Source: Undaria pinnatifida (Eukaryota; Sar; Phaeophyceae; Laminariales; Alariaceae). From it: a stretch of 64,000 nt of DNA. The notes beneath the pieces are model-generated. The model worked only from the letters and a program-made list of their open reading frames with translations, was not told the DNA's origin and made no database searches. Shown here piece after piece: positions 43,273-54,072 of this stretch (within the stretch, counting starts at the first letter, position 1; each line of letters opens with the position of its first letter). The stretch spans positions 4,626,904 through 4,690,903 of the forward strand of contig JABAKD010000009.1 of NCBI GenBank assembly GCA_012845835.1, read 5' to 3'. A program made the position numbers and the translations under genes.

Positions 43273-43440
43273 TTACGCCTCTTGCAGCTTTTCTACGGCA
43301 GTTAGAATAGGTTTCTGCTTGTAAATAATGACAGGCTTCATGACTTCCTTCCCGCCTTTGTAGAACCGGAACGCCGGTAGCGCTTGAATTTCCGCATTCG
43401 CCGAAAGTTCAGACAAGGATTCCTCTAAATCACAATGATG
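43273..43440 (-). pseudogene. Thioredoxin-like C-terminal fragment
   Basis: Reading the minus strand leftwards from about 43,440 to a stop at 43273-43275, the translation contains DLEESLSELSANAEIQALPA, then FRFYKGGKEV and ends AVEKLQEA. This matches the second half of thioredoxins: an acidic 'DVDE..ELA' strand, the cis-Pro region (A-(M/L)-P-x-F), the F-x-F-Y-K-x-G-K-x-V hairpin, and the C-terminal helix. The active-site WCGPC half is not found upstream within about 1 kb, and a stop lies just before this segment. It is either one exon of a split gene or a captured fragment. Thioredoxins reduce protein disulphides. Confidence 0.5.
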
Positions 43441-43689
43441 TACCAGGTATTATATTAGAGTGAACTAAAATATATCGCTTTTGGATGACCAACTCCACGG
43501 CCGAGGTGGTGGCAATATGGATATTGCGAAGAAAGAACGATATTCCGACGTTATTGTTTAGTAAAAGAGCCCCGGCATCCACAACACGCTTATGGCCCCA
43601 ATAGCCATTATTTATCGCAGCCAGCGTGATAACGTGTGTCGGCACACCCATAAGGTAAAAGCGATGGTAGATAAGAAGAAGAAGAAGAA

Positions 43690-43960
43690 GATAAAGAAGC
43701 AGAAGCGCTACTATGATGTACAGAAAGGTTATGACACAGCATGGACTGGGTTGTAGAAAAGGATGTGGGAAATATATATCGGAGGAAAGAGGTTGGAAAT
43801 GAGTAAGAATATGACCGAGTGTGCGAGGTGTGCTGTCATGCTGACGGGGAAATATCCCAACGCAGTTCTTGTTGGTATTTTACCAAGGGTTGCACAAGGA
43901 TGTACACTATCACCCAACATATTACGCTATGTATATAAAGGACATGATTGCGTGGTACAT
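43690..43960 (+). pseudogene. LINE reverse transcriptase fragment (fingers/palm)
   Basis: Coding-like sequence reads QKGYDTAW near 43,725, comparable to the 'QKAYDxVW' first catalytic-Asp block. It is followed by MWEIYIGGKR, NMTECARCAVMLTGKYP and VAQGCTLSPNIL near 43,885-43,925. The last is the conserved 'GVxQGxxLSPxLF' motif B of non-LTR RTs. Downstream, the YADD region is not recognisable (43,960-44,140 contains a GTT repeat). Several stops interrupt the frame. Confidence 0.6.
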
Positions 43961-44830
43961 ATATGTTTCGCTAATAGTCTATACAGTAGGGGCGCAAAAT
44001 ATTACGTAAGGTCGTTCGCGCGTGTTATGTACTTCATCCTCATGAAAGGTTGTTGCTGTTGTTGTTGTTGTTCTCACATTAACTCGCATAATCAAGTCCG
44101 TCCGTGGTTACAGGACAGGCTCCAGTCACTCTGAAGCTGAGGAATATCCCAGGGAAACACACACACAACCCAAGGTGGTACACGCATATATCACAGTTGA
44201 CGCAATTCATGCCTCCACCAGAAACATATTAAAGTGAAGTCGGGAGTCAGTCTACGATGTGCCAGGTCCAGGCCGGTGCATACGTCTCACTACTCACGCC
44301 TGGAGAAACCAACTATTCCGATTGCCACCCAAGGAAAACTACCACGTATACATTATTACACGTAGTATCTCTCACTACGCATACCCACGACAGGCGTAAG
44401 TCAAATGGAGAAAAAGAAAGGTTGGTCGGTGACTCCCCTGGATGTTGTCAGCGTCCGACGGACCATTTCATATACCTGGTTACAATCAATATGTTCACTG
44501 ATAATACAGTGATCAACAACTTTTTATATATGATATGGTCAGTATAGAGGGCGAAGGTTACAATAAGTGTTATACTATCACTTGTTATGAACGATGGGCG
44601 GGTTTAAATTCTCTTTGAAGGTGTATTATTGTACAGCCACTCTGCCTACCCACCGTAAACTGTTATGATCCAAGTACAGGGGCATGAAGGAAGAAAGATT
44701 TTGTTTAAAAGCACAGAATAACGACAGTCAGAGTGCCATTATCTTCTATTGCTTTTAAGTACATGTACAAGAAAAAAATTACACCCCATCAGTGCGATTG
44801 AAGATATTGTTGAAATTCACTCTTTTCGCC
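43961..44830. other. Intergenic, nothing recognised
   Basis: Contains a (GTT)n stretch near 44,050-44,070 and dispersed short frames. No feature supported. Confidence 0.4.
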
Positions 44831-45740
44831 AGCTGCGTGTGATATATTACATAAATTGAAAATACCTTTTAGCTGTGAGGTCGAAAATTTTGTCGAAATT
44901 CACCTTTGCAAGCTGTGTGTGATACTCCAACCGCGCGTATTACGGGTTGTGTGTTCTCTTTAAGGATATAGGCCGGCGACTCCCCTTGCAACTACAAGTG
45001 TAGCTATCACGGTCAACAGGGTCATGTTAGGCAGTCTGCGCGCGGAAACTATAAGAACCGTTTCTGAGGGGGACAAAATATGACAGCTGAGGAAGTAAAT
45101 GCATCAGTTTGGCAAGTGAACTCTGAAAGTCAAATAACCGATGAGGGGAGGGCGGAGTTTTTAATGACGTGGGGCCCTGAATTTGATCAAAAGTGGCGAG
45201 GGCAGAGGATAGGAAGGGGAGGGGACATGTGGGGCAGCTCAATTTGCGCGTGAAAATTATAAATCCTTCAATGGAGAAATCTGACGGTTTTGGAAAGAAT
45301 GCTCAAGATTATCATGGGCGGGGGGGGGCTGGACGGGCGGGGCAGCTTATTTTTTTGCGTGGAAACTATTCATCCTTTATGGCGATAGATGTGACGGTTT
45401 TGGAAAAAATGCACCAGTTTTGTCACGTGTATCCTGTAAGTCGAATAAACAGTGAGAAGAGGGCGGAGTGTTCCAGGGGGTGGGGATTGGGTGGGTAGGT
45501 GGGGAGGTGATGGGGTTGGGGGGGGAGGCTTCAAGTCACGTAGACGTAAGGGTTTGCTATACGCGTGGTGCTGGATCTATGCTATGGCGCAGGTGGTGGG
45601 GAAGGAGGGGGCGTTGGGGGCGGGGGTGTGGCGGTTATTGCAGCAGCGGCATGGATGGCTCTGAGAAAATATTGAGGTGATATCCAGGGCGTGGAAGTGT
45701 TTATTACTCGGTCGGATTTCTATACATTGTGGGGCGTGTG
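44830..45740 (+). repeat. G-tract repeat arm, plus orientation, partial copy
   Basis: Aligns with 23,660-24,360. Shared blocks include 'gcgtattacgggttgtgtg', 'gcgcggaaactataag', 'agggcggagtttttaa' and a guanine-rich unit with 'tgctatacgcgtggtgctgg'. The inner (25.1-26.2 kb-like) half is absent. Confidence 0.6.
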
Positions 45741-46700
45741 ATATATATAAATATATCTCTATGATTCAGTAATACACATTGGTATTACATACTCACACCC
45801 AGTAGTTTAGGAACTACTACTATTCATGGCATCTGTGATAGTCTTTTGTTGTTGTCATGACGTACACGTATAATTGGGGTTGATTATGTGTCTGGTATTA
45901 AACACCGGAAGGATTGCAGAAACAGATTGAGGAGGCACTTGAGTCCACGAAGAAAAAAATGATGAGTGGCAGCCAAAGTGAAAAAATGCGCAGTATTTTT
46001 ACGTAACGAAGATAAGGTTAATGTGACACATTTCGAATGGAAGTGTGGAAAATGATGAATTGCCGATCATAGACCAGTAGACGTACGTTCGCGTAGAGGT
46101 CTTGAAGGATAGCCCTTGGTATACACCCAAAAAGAATGCAATCGAAAACGGTTAATCACAAATAGGCAAGATGGATGCGATGCTAACAGACCCGGACGAT
46201 ACCACTCAGTTTGAAATATGCATTCGATTGATTGTGATCGTACCAGAAATGAGAGCATGCAGAACAAGTATGGGAAGGGAACTCGAAATTCGTAGACAAC
46301 TGGATACAGAGCAGATGGCACCAGGCATATGCTAGGATGATCAAGTACGACGAGTGGTATACTATTAGGACCATAACAAGGGATGTACATATTTTGAAGA
46401 AAAAATGGAGATGTGAGAATGTTGATTTTTTTTTTGAAAGTATAGAATATGCCAGAAACAAGGTTATCCGCCATGGTTGATAGAGCTTTGTAGAAGTAAG
46501 TAGCAAAAGGGTCGACACGAACAAAGCTGCATAACGTGGTAATGAAGATACAGAAGGTTTAAGGAAGAGACTACGAAGATGTACTATGTATAAACAAGGT
46601 TGACGGGTACACAACTGAACTACAAAAGATAATAGTAAAAGAAACGCTGACGCTAATAAAGGCGGTGGAAGAAGAGCAGCACATAAATATTTTCAGGCCG
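45740..46700 (+). other. Probable decayed LINE body
   Basis: AT-rich sequence directly upstream of a LINE RT-ORF 3' end. Short plus-strand frames (for example an ILKKKWRCENVDFFFESIEYA-like piece near 46,380-46,450) could be remnants, but no RT motif survives. Minus-strand ORFs at 46067-46614 are unsupported. Confidence 0.3.
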
Positions 46701-46719
46701 TTGAGGGGAAGAACTTTGA

Positions 46720-47105
46720 TTGCGAAAGTATCGGCACTGCCCAAGGGTCACAACGAAAAAGCTGAAAATGCGATTTTCTGTAATGGACTTGGACTTGCCA
46801 GAACGAAGAATTAAATATTCCAGTCGTCGGAAGGAGGAGAACATGCCTACGATGATGTGCCCGTGTGGCCCACAACTAGATAGTAGGACTCACATAGTAA
46901 GGGGATGTAAAATATACAAAGAAGAATAGAATGTGTTAATCGAAGGCATGACGAAATTGGACGTATGTGACATTTGAAAAGTTTCGAAGACTAGAGAGAA
47001 GCAAGGAAGCGATCGCAATCCTTAGAGATATATTGTGGACGCGGACGGCGAAACAGGACGAGTATGTGATAAGCAAACAGGTTGTGTAGTTTACGAAGGA
47101 ATCGT
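46720..47105 (+). pseudogene. LINE-type non-LTR retrotransposon, 3' end of RT ORF (copy 2)
   Basis: The frame from 46720 contains MCPCGPQLDSRTHIVRGCKI: C47, C49, H58, C63, the CxC-x8-H-x4-C motif that follows the RT in many LINE ORF2 proteins. It then reads YKEE before a stop. In the next frame, FEKFRRLERSKEAIAILRDI and WTRTAKQDE (46,970-47,080) continue the typical C-terminal tail. The paralogous region is 29.19-29.74 kb. Stops and frameshifts show it is dead. Confidence 0.6.
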
Positions 47106-47259
47106 AATGAGCGCCCAAAATTTAGAGGTATTTTCTATAAAGAATATAGGAAGAAAGGGATGCGTGGTCAATGGTAACCGACTAGGCAAGTAACAAATAA
47201 GCACGCCCCCGAGCCCCATACTAGGTTTTTTCCTATTCTCTGGTGTTGGTGCCGTTTGT

Positions 47260-48150
47260 CAACGACGATGAAAATTTCGTTTCGCACTACGTAAGCTAGA
47301 CAATCAGCGAACTGTCTTTGATTGTCGACTTATTATCTTTGCGGTAACCGAAATGGCGATCGAGTTTCATCGAGTATGACGTGGACAATCTTGGCGCGGC
47401 GCAGGAGCGTTAGTATCGCGAAATGTGCATGGGGTAAACCACTCGCGAGGCAGATAAATGCTATTCGATTGCCTGGTAAAAATAATCACATCACAAGACG
47501 GTTGGAAATATTAGAAAGTGGTTTCCTTACGAAGGAAGGTTCACACAGGATGCCCCAGTCCGCCTGAAGAGTGGCTTTTAGTAGGACGGAGCCCACCCAT
47601 CATGCGGGTCACCGAACATCTCACTGAGGTTCGCGCTTGGTGAACGCGATGTCGGCTTTGTTAGAGATGACTCAATGCGCGCAATCCCAGCGTTTAAAAG
47701 GTACCGGGCTATATGATCCTATGGCCGTGGCTGGGAACGGAAATAGTGCCCAAATATACCGGGTATAATACGAGCTGAATAAGTGGACACCTACAACAAT
47801 CTGAAGACAGTAGTATCAGAGCACACAAAAATTGGTATCATAGTATGCGAAGAACGATGCCTACATGCGTTCTCGCAGTCGGTTTTTTGAGCAATGCTGT
47901 CAATGGAAATACTTCGACGATATTCGCTCCTTTTGGATCGCGATGGGGTTCGTCTTGCTTCCATAATGACGGTCGACCTCAGTTAATTTCAAGGAAACGG
48001 GCAAACATCCCAGGTTCAGCACTGGCACGGTACCTACTGGCAGAAGACGCGCGCTACCATAGAGGTAGAACTACTAGGCTGAGGCGTTTTGCGACTGACG
48101 CTGTGGTTGGTCCCAAATACATCGGAATTCCCATTTTTTTATGAAGAATC
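47260..48150 (+). repeat. LINE-associated 3' repeat, copy 2
   Basis: Collinear with 29,740-30,620. The best frame is 47845-48144 (GFLSNAV, FHNDGRPQLISRK, GSALARYLLAEDARY), with a counterpart at 30,315-30,520. The last 'cccaaa..atcggaattcc' block ends the similarity in both. Confidence 0.5.
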
Positions 48151-48955
48151 CGTTTGTTTCTATAGCTATTTTTCGACGTGGGTTTGCTTATCAGGTAGAA
48201 CTGTATTAGTTTACACTGGAGGTTCTTGGTGTGGTCGAGATACCCACTAGTGAGGAGATGGGGTAAAAAAAGCGTTGCAACCGTACTGTGGTCATCGCCA
48301 GAGGCTAAATATTTATTTTTAGCAATGCAGACCTTTCGCTGGGCGTGGGAGAGGCGCACACATTTGGGGCATGGCCGTAATCCTGTGAGACCTATGACCC
48401 CTCGCACCTTTTGGATGGCGCGACAGAGCACGTGAGGAGGTTTCCCTGACCAGTTGAACATCGAGTGCACCCAGCGCAAAGCGCTGTTCGGCAAACCGCG
48501 GAAGGGAAGAGCCGCATGCTACCAACAACCACTCGTGAGGCGAACTTCCGCGCCTTGTGCGATCGATCTCTCATGCATAGGCGAAGGAAGTTTTTGATTG
48601 GGGTGACTCGTTTTTTTTTGTAAACACGTGCAGAGACAGCAACGGGTATCTTTTTTAGGCCCACGTATTTCCACGACTTTGAGACGTTCCAACGAAGCGA
48701 CATTCGCCTTGCTTGAGCGCTTCTTGGTTTCAGGAAGAGCTTTTTCACGAAAGATTGAAAATGCTTTTCATGTTACGTCAGCAAGTAAACAATATGTTTT
48801 CGTCAAACTTTTACAAACGCATCAGCCGTTCGTACGATAACCTTAACGGTCATATTTTGCCGGAGTATGGGTGGTCTAAGTTCGGCAGTTGAAGTGGAGG
48901 TCCGATTCGCAAATACCGTACGTAGTCTCCCTATCTTGTTGTAATACCTTCACTA
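48150..48955. other. Unassigned sequence
   Basis: Short overlapping ORFs on both strands up to 146 codons. None has recognisable domains or a conserved counterpart. No gene called. Confidence 0.35.
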
Positions 48956-48959
48956 TATC

Positions 48960-49154
48960 CTCTTGGACTCTATGAATATATGGTCCTCAAACTGCTTGCC
49001 CCTGTGTTGCGATTGATGGAGTACAATATTTCGGGGGGAGTGTGTTTTGAAGAAGAGGTGGATATTTTGATAGAATACGTTGTGCTTCAATGTCAGATTA
49101 TCCACGATAACCGTACGTCCATCACTCGCAAAGGACGTCAGATACTCGTTTCAA
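48960..49154 (+). repeat. Repeat family E (left of hAT-like element)
   Basis: Contains the 'caatatttcggggggag' and 'cgtttcaacaggg' blocks that recur beyond the hAT-like element at 52.49-54.06 kb. The transposon therefore lies within this repeat field. Confidence 0.45.
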
Positions 49155-49774
49155 CAGGGCGTGATGTGTACGGAGTAAGATCCGCACCGCGGTGCGGATT
49201 TTTTATTTTTAGAATCTGACGGAGCGGAGCGGAGCGGATATTCGCTCTAGCAAAAAGTTGCGGATTGTCACGGTGCGGATTTCTGTCCAAAAAAAATCCA
49301 CGGATTACGACATGGCGGATATCCGTTATGTTCATGGTGGTCACGGAGCGGAGCGGATTTTTTAATTTGTCACGGAGCGGAGCGGAGCGGATATTCGCTC
49401 ACAGAAAAAAGTCACGGATTTTTACGGAGCGGATATCCGGCATCGAGATTTGTGCGGATTGTTGCGGAGCGGATATCCGTCAGACGGATTTTTTCACGGA
49501 GCGGATTGTCCACTCCGTCGAGCAAACCGTACAAATCCGCTGCGTTTATCCACGCAAAACCGTATCAAGGAATCCGTAATATTGGACGGTTATCCGCGGA
49601 TGTTGACCGGATTTCTCCTGATATCAGAAACTAACTACGGATAGACACGTTGTTCTCGGAGTTATACATGGCGGAGAGGGGTGGCGAGCATGGAAAGAAT
49701 CTCGCGCCCGCACGCGTCGAGTCCCCTTCATAAAAAAATAAAAAAAAAGGATGTCTGAAAGAACACTTGGATTA

Positions 49775-49912
49775 GACCTACTATTATGGCGAATATTTTC
49801 ATCGATTATTTCTCTCTTTAAGCGGGATCTCCGACGCCAAAAATAAAAACCTTCCACTATGGGACCAGAAATCATCGTTATTTCTGGGTTCAGAAATAAT
49901 CGAGGCCAGAAA
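49775..49912 (+). repeat. Element 5' end, copy 1
   Basis: 138 bp from the TIR to 'gaggccagaaa'. A near-identical copy is at 50862-51000, with a one-base insertion and about four substitutions. Confidence 0.85.
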
Positions 49913-50270
49913 GCGTATTATTATCGAGGCACGAGAAAATAAGGGTTTTGTATGTACGGAAGAAGTTTGGGGTTACTGCACGTTGACCAATGAGATCAAC
50001 GCGGGTGGTTACTTGTACTTGTCCTGGTATAGCAAAGGGAACCTTGGATCAGTTTGTCGTGTTGCTGATTAGCAAGCGAAGCACGCAGAGAAGAGAGGAG
50101 CATCGTCAGCAAGACAAGGTCAAGGTGTGATAGACTGGCTGATTTCTGGCTGATTGCTTGCTGCGACTGCTGCTGCGGTGAGACTTCGCTGGTACTGCCG
50201 TGGTGACTGCCGTGGCAATAATTCGTTGTGACTACTGCTGTGGCGAGTGCTGCGGGCTGTCTCTGTGACG

Positions 50271-50861
50271 ATGGGGGATTCGCCGGATGCTGTGGCCCCT
50301 GCTGCCGCCAGCGCTAAGGTGGAGGATAATTTGGGTGCCCGGGCCGCCGCAGCTCTCGCGAGCTCGGGGGCTTCCTCTGGGGCGCAACCGGCCGGTGCGG
50401 CCTCGCCTTCGGGTGACTGGGCCACTTGGGCCCGACAGGTCGAAGCCGAATTCGCGCGGGTCCATAAGCGCCTCGACGACAATTATGCCGAGTTATCGGC
50501 ACTCGCCTCTTCCACCCGCGAAGCAGCGGATACATGTACTGATCAGGTTGCTAATCTCGACATCATGGTCAGGCAGTTCATGGAAAACAACTCCGGTCGG
50601 GTAGCCTCCCGAGACGACGGCGACGCTCAGGAGCGCCAGCGTCAAAAAGCCCAGCTTGCCACCGAACTAACAACGTGGAATAAAGTGAACACAGCCAGGA
50701 AGCTGTGGATCATTCGAGGGCGTATCCCCCCGAACCTCGGGGACTCTCCCGCTGACCTGCAGTCTTTTGTGGGGGAGGCCATCCACGTGACCGCCAGCGT
50801 AGCGTCCCAGCTTCGGTCGTTTAGTTCCTTCGACGTCGGGGCTTACGGGCCCCGTGTCTAA
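50271..50861 (+). CDS. Captured coding segment, coiled-coil/gag-like N-terminus
   Basis: 196 codons open from ATG 50271; an in-frame ATG at 50247 also exists. It has an Ala/Ser/Gly-rich N-terminus (~50 aa), then WATWARQVEAEFARVHKRLD and following heptad-like residues that look like a coiled coil. A basic segment TWNKVNTARKLWIIRGRIPP follows. Clean GC-rich codon use differs from the AT-rich flanks. The ORF ends exactly where the second copy of the transposon end begins (50862), so it is a truncated fragment whose stop comes from the junction. It resembles a gag N-terminus of an LTR element, but no family is certain. Confidence 0.45.
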   Translation: MGDSPDAVAPAAASAKVEDNLGARAAAALASSGASSGAQPAGAASPSGDWATWARQVEAEFARVHKRLDDNYAELSALASSTREAADTCTDQVANLDIMVRQFMENNSGRVASRDDGDAQERQRQKAQLATELTTWNKVNTARKLWIIRGRIPPNLGDSPADLQSFVGEAIHVTASVASQLRSFSSFDVGAYGPRV

Positions 50862-51000
50862 GACCTACTATTATGGGCGAATATTTTCATCGATTATTTC
50901 TCTCTTTAACCGGGATCTCCGATGACAAAAATAAAAACCTTCCACTATGGGACCAGAAATCATCGTTATTTCTGGGTTCAGAAATAATCGAGGCCAGAAA
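50862..51000 (+). repeat. Element 5' end, copy 2
   Basis: Second copy of 49775-49912. It is preceded by taa rather than tta, so only the outermost pair of ends has a matching target duplication. Confidence 0.85.
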
Positions 51001-51562
51001 TCAGCGGATCTGGTGATTTCTGAGCCCAGAAATAACAGCTCTTCCAACCTCTCAGAACTGGGATTATTTGACTTTTGGATACTACCTCGTACCAAGTATC
51101 ACATGTCACCACTGCTTATACTGTACCTGGTATGATACTTGTCTGCTGTACACGTCACGCATCACCCACAACAAAGAATCACAAACACACCTACGACAGC
51201 ATACTGCGCTTGTTGTGTGCGAGACAGAGCTTCATCCTCACACAAACGCGACAGCAGCAGCACCACCACCATCGAAACCACCACAGGCACACCACACCAG
51301 CACCACAGCAGCAGCGCAGCAGAAGAGACCGCAGCAGAGGCAGTGGTGACCTAACGTCGCCGGCGACAGTGTACGTGCCAGATTTCAAAAATAAAGGCAA
51401 ACGGCAAAACAAGACCTACCAATTCAAAATAAAACCACTTTCCAAAAATCAGAAGCCATAATGGACGCTCCTTATTTCTGATGCAGTTATTTCTGGAGCC
51501 TCAAAACTACAAAAATAATCGCCAGAAATAATCGCTCAAAATTTTCCATAATAGTAGGTCTT

Positions 51563-51874
51563 AAGAGAAGGGTGAAAAAGAAATACTCCGAGTAGAACAA
51601 TGGTGTTCTCGGCTGGAGTTGTGGATGTGTTCTCTGCTGGAGTTGTGGATGATGTGTTCTCGGCTGGAGTTGTGGATGCCCGCACAGCAGCAGTACTAGT
51701 TGGATCCTCCGGTGTCGGAGAGGGACAAGAAGGAGCAGGAGGCTCGGTTGAAGGCGAGGATTGCTGCAGCTCAGCCGCTGCATCGCCAGAAGAATCCATG
51801 ACATCTGGCATCCTATGCGTGCGTACCGCGGCTGCGCTGCTGCGTTGCAGTGTTTGTGTGTTCGTACCACTCAC
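51563..51874 (-). pseudogene. Hypothetical ORF remnant of the hAT-like element
   Basis: On the minus strand from 51874 a Ser/Thr/Pro-rich frame runs (SPSTEPPAPSCPSPTPEDP) and passes through three PAENTSTT-type repeats, encoded by ~30-bp tandem DNA units at 51,600-51,690. It then runs into the inserted TTA element. It may be the start of a lost transposase gene, but low-complexity content makes this uncertain. Confidence 0.3.
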
Positions 51875-52486
51875 GAGTAGTGTCCGCGTTTTGTGTGCGG
51901 AGCAGGACGTCGGCCAACCGCGGTGTGTATGGCTGATAGCAGCACAAATTTATACGATAATTTTAAAATTTCAGAACCGTATCTGGAGAGTCCTGGCCAA
52001 GAACGGTATTTGTATAAGTTATCCGCTATTCAGAACAATTGTTGAAGGCTCAAAACCCGTGACCTTCACACGGTTTAATCCGCCACTGTCTACGGATTGG
52101 TCACGGATCATCTACGGAGCAGACCAATCCGCTCCGTAAATTATCCGTTACTTACGGATCTGGCCACTGGAGAAAAACATCATACGGAGCGGTGCGGATT
52201 TTATTTTGTCGTGACGGAGCGGAGCGGAGCGGATATCCGCGCTCTTTTCAAATCACGGATTTTTGCGGAGCGGATTTTTGTCCTTGAAAACGTTTCACGG
52301 AGCGGAGCGGATTTCCACCATGCGTCACGGAGCAAAGCGGAGCGGATATCCGCCCTTGACCTACTTCACGGATTTGGACGGATCGGTTATCCGTTGCCTG
52401 GTTTTGTCACGGAGCGGTGCGGTTTGTCAATCCGCTCCGTAAAAACCCTAACTCGCGGTGCGGATCTTACTCCGTACACATCCCTG

Positions 52487-54062
52487 TATATCACCCTTGA
52501 TATGCACATGGCTTATAAGCTGGCTGTAGTTCAAGAGTTCAAGGGAATGATAATTATTAATCGTCAAGCGTTTTCAAGTAAAGAAGTTTTTTGGGAGGGG
52601 GGGCGGGAGGCGTGTATCAACCTTGATGTAAGTACCTATGTCACTCATGGTATGTTACTTTCCTTAATAGCTGGAGTCAAGCGTTTCAGGCGTTGTTATA
52701 GCAACATTGGAACAGATATATGGCACATCAGCGAGGCTGCCGTCAAGAGTGTTAGTGGGTAAGTGTAATTAGTGGGTAGTTCGAATAGTCAAGCGTTTCA
52801 TGGTGGGGGGGGGGATAGAGTAGTGAAGCGGGGTGAAGGATATGGTACCCTTTCTATAGCGCCTATTATATTTAAAAATGACGCTCAGATTGTGGTTTAC
52901 GAAACAGTCGTTTCTATTTTAGATTTGATTCAAGTGTTTGGGCAAGCCATGATACCCTCGCCATATTTGTGTGGTATATCAACGGGATATTGTCGTGCGT
53001 TCTTTTTGGTTGTTTTACTCAACAAACGTTTATTATTACGCATTTGGTTATATCACCCTTGATGTATATATTTATAAAATCAACGAGCAAATGTGAAGCG
53101 GTATATTGAGTAGATTTTTACGTTGAGTGGGTTGAATGGGCAAGCGTTTCAGGGAGGGGAAGATAACAATATTTCAGGGGGGGGTATAACCCTTTATGTA
53201 GTAATTTTACCCCTGTTGTTGAAAAATGTATCAACTTTGATGTAGTACCTATCATACCGTCCGTATCATACCCATGTACAACATTGACTATCGCTAAAAA
53301 CGTTTCCCGCAGAAGTTGGTCTCAAATGCTGCAGGGAGGGATATAACAATCCTAATGTATTATCGACTATATTACCCTCGATATAATACCTGCATAATCC
53401 GTTGAGTGGTACCTACGTGATAATCAATCGGTCAAAGGAAATCCTCGTAACAGTTAGTGTCAAGGGGTCAACATGATACGGTGTATCGGGTGGCAGGGGG
53501 GCGGGGGGCTGCATCACCCTCGATACCGGGGTGTTGTGGAGGCTACCTTATCCCTTGTACGGTGTATAAGGGGTGGTGGGGCTGTATCACCGTTGACAAC
53601 AAAGAAGAGGGATATATTTCGCCCTAGAATTACGTAATTATCCGGCCGTTAAAGTTAGCGGACGGCTATATTTTGCATTGGGGCTTATCTCCCCAAAGGG
53701 GGGGGTGCTATTTTTCTAGAAGGTCAGGATATTGTAGGGTGGTTGGTACTTTGAAGGTGGGGGCGATATATTTTAGAGGGGGTTGATATGCCTCAAGGGC
53801 ACCACATCATATATATATCATCGGGGGGGATGATGTTTTTTCAGGGGGATGAATATTTTTTGGAGGAGATGGTAATTGGAATTGGGGTATAACCCGTGAT
53901 ACAGTGTCGCCGTTTATTCAGTGTGTCGGGAGGGGGGGGGTGGCCTTTTAAGAAGTCAAAAAGTTTATCAGGATAGGGGCTACATTAAATGCAAAATTCA
54001 GACGGGGGGGGGGGGGGGGGGGGGTTAACCCTTGCACAGTGTATCGCCGGAAAGATGCGGGG
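52487..54062 (+). repeat. Repeat family E, G-rich degenerate tandem units
   Basis: Units of roughly 140-300 bp share 'tatcacccttgatgta', 'tcaagcgtttca' and a guanine run of 6-21, for example 54004-54024 (21 G). Unit boundaries decay and cannot be phased by eye. Small ORFs up to 96 codons are carried by the repeat. It resumes after the SINE candidate at about 54,440-54,640. Confidence 0.5.
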
Positions 54063-54072
54063 TGTATATCAT

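Larger units (their letters stand above)
49775..51560. mobile_element. TTA-flanked TIR element (PIF/Harbinger-like) carrying a foreign coding segment
   Basis: Termini are inverted GACCTACTATTATGG followed by similar 'gcgattatttct' sequence (TIR about 38 bp with small gaps). The element is flanked on both sides by TTA (49772-49774, 51561-51563). A TTA/TWA 3-bp duplication is the signature of PIF/Harbinger. The first 138 bp of the element are repeated at 50862-51000 (about 97% identical), right after a 590-bp ORF. The ORF segment therefore lies between two copies of the element's 5' end. Motifs ttatttctgg/ccagaaataa recur throughout. No transposase found. Confidence 0.75.
49155..52486. mobile_element. 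hAT-like non-autonomous element with inverted ends and GGAGCGGATATCCG subterminal repeats
   Basis: The two ends are inverted copies of about 27 bp containing GTGTACGGAGTAAGATCCGC (49166 onward; reverse complement ending near 52477). Outermost bases read CAGGG on both sides, but the left end has a few extra bases. Inside each end are 8-12 copies of 'acggagcggagcggatatcc'-like motifs (49,190-49,600 and 52,080-52,450). CAGGG termini and dense subterminal repeats suit hAT elements. No 8-bp target duplication is seen, so the superfamily is an inference. The centre is occupied by another element (49775-51560). Confidence 0.65.

Noticed and set aside
46067-46614. Two overlapping 135-143 codon minus-strand ORFs
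   Set aside because: They lie opposite a decayed plus-strand LINE body and are rich in Leu/Phe/Ser from AT-rich DNA; no domain.
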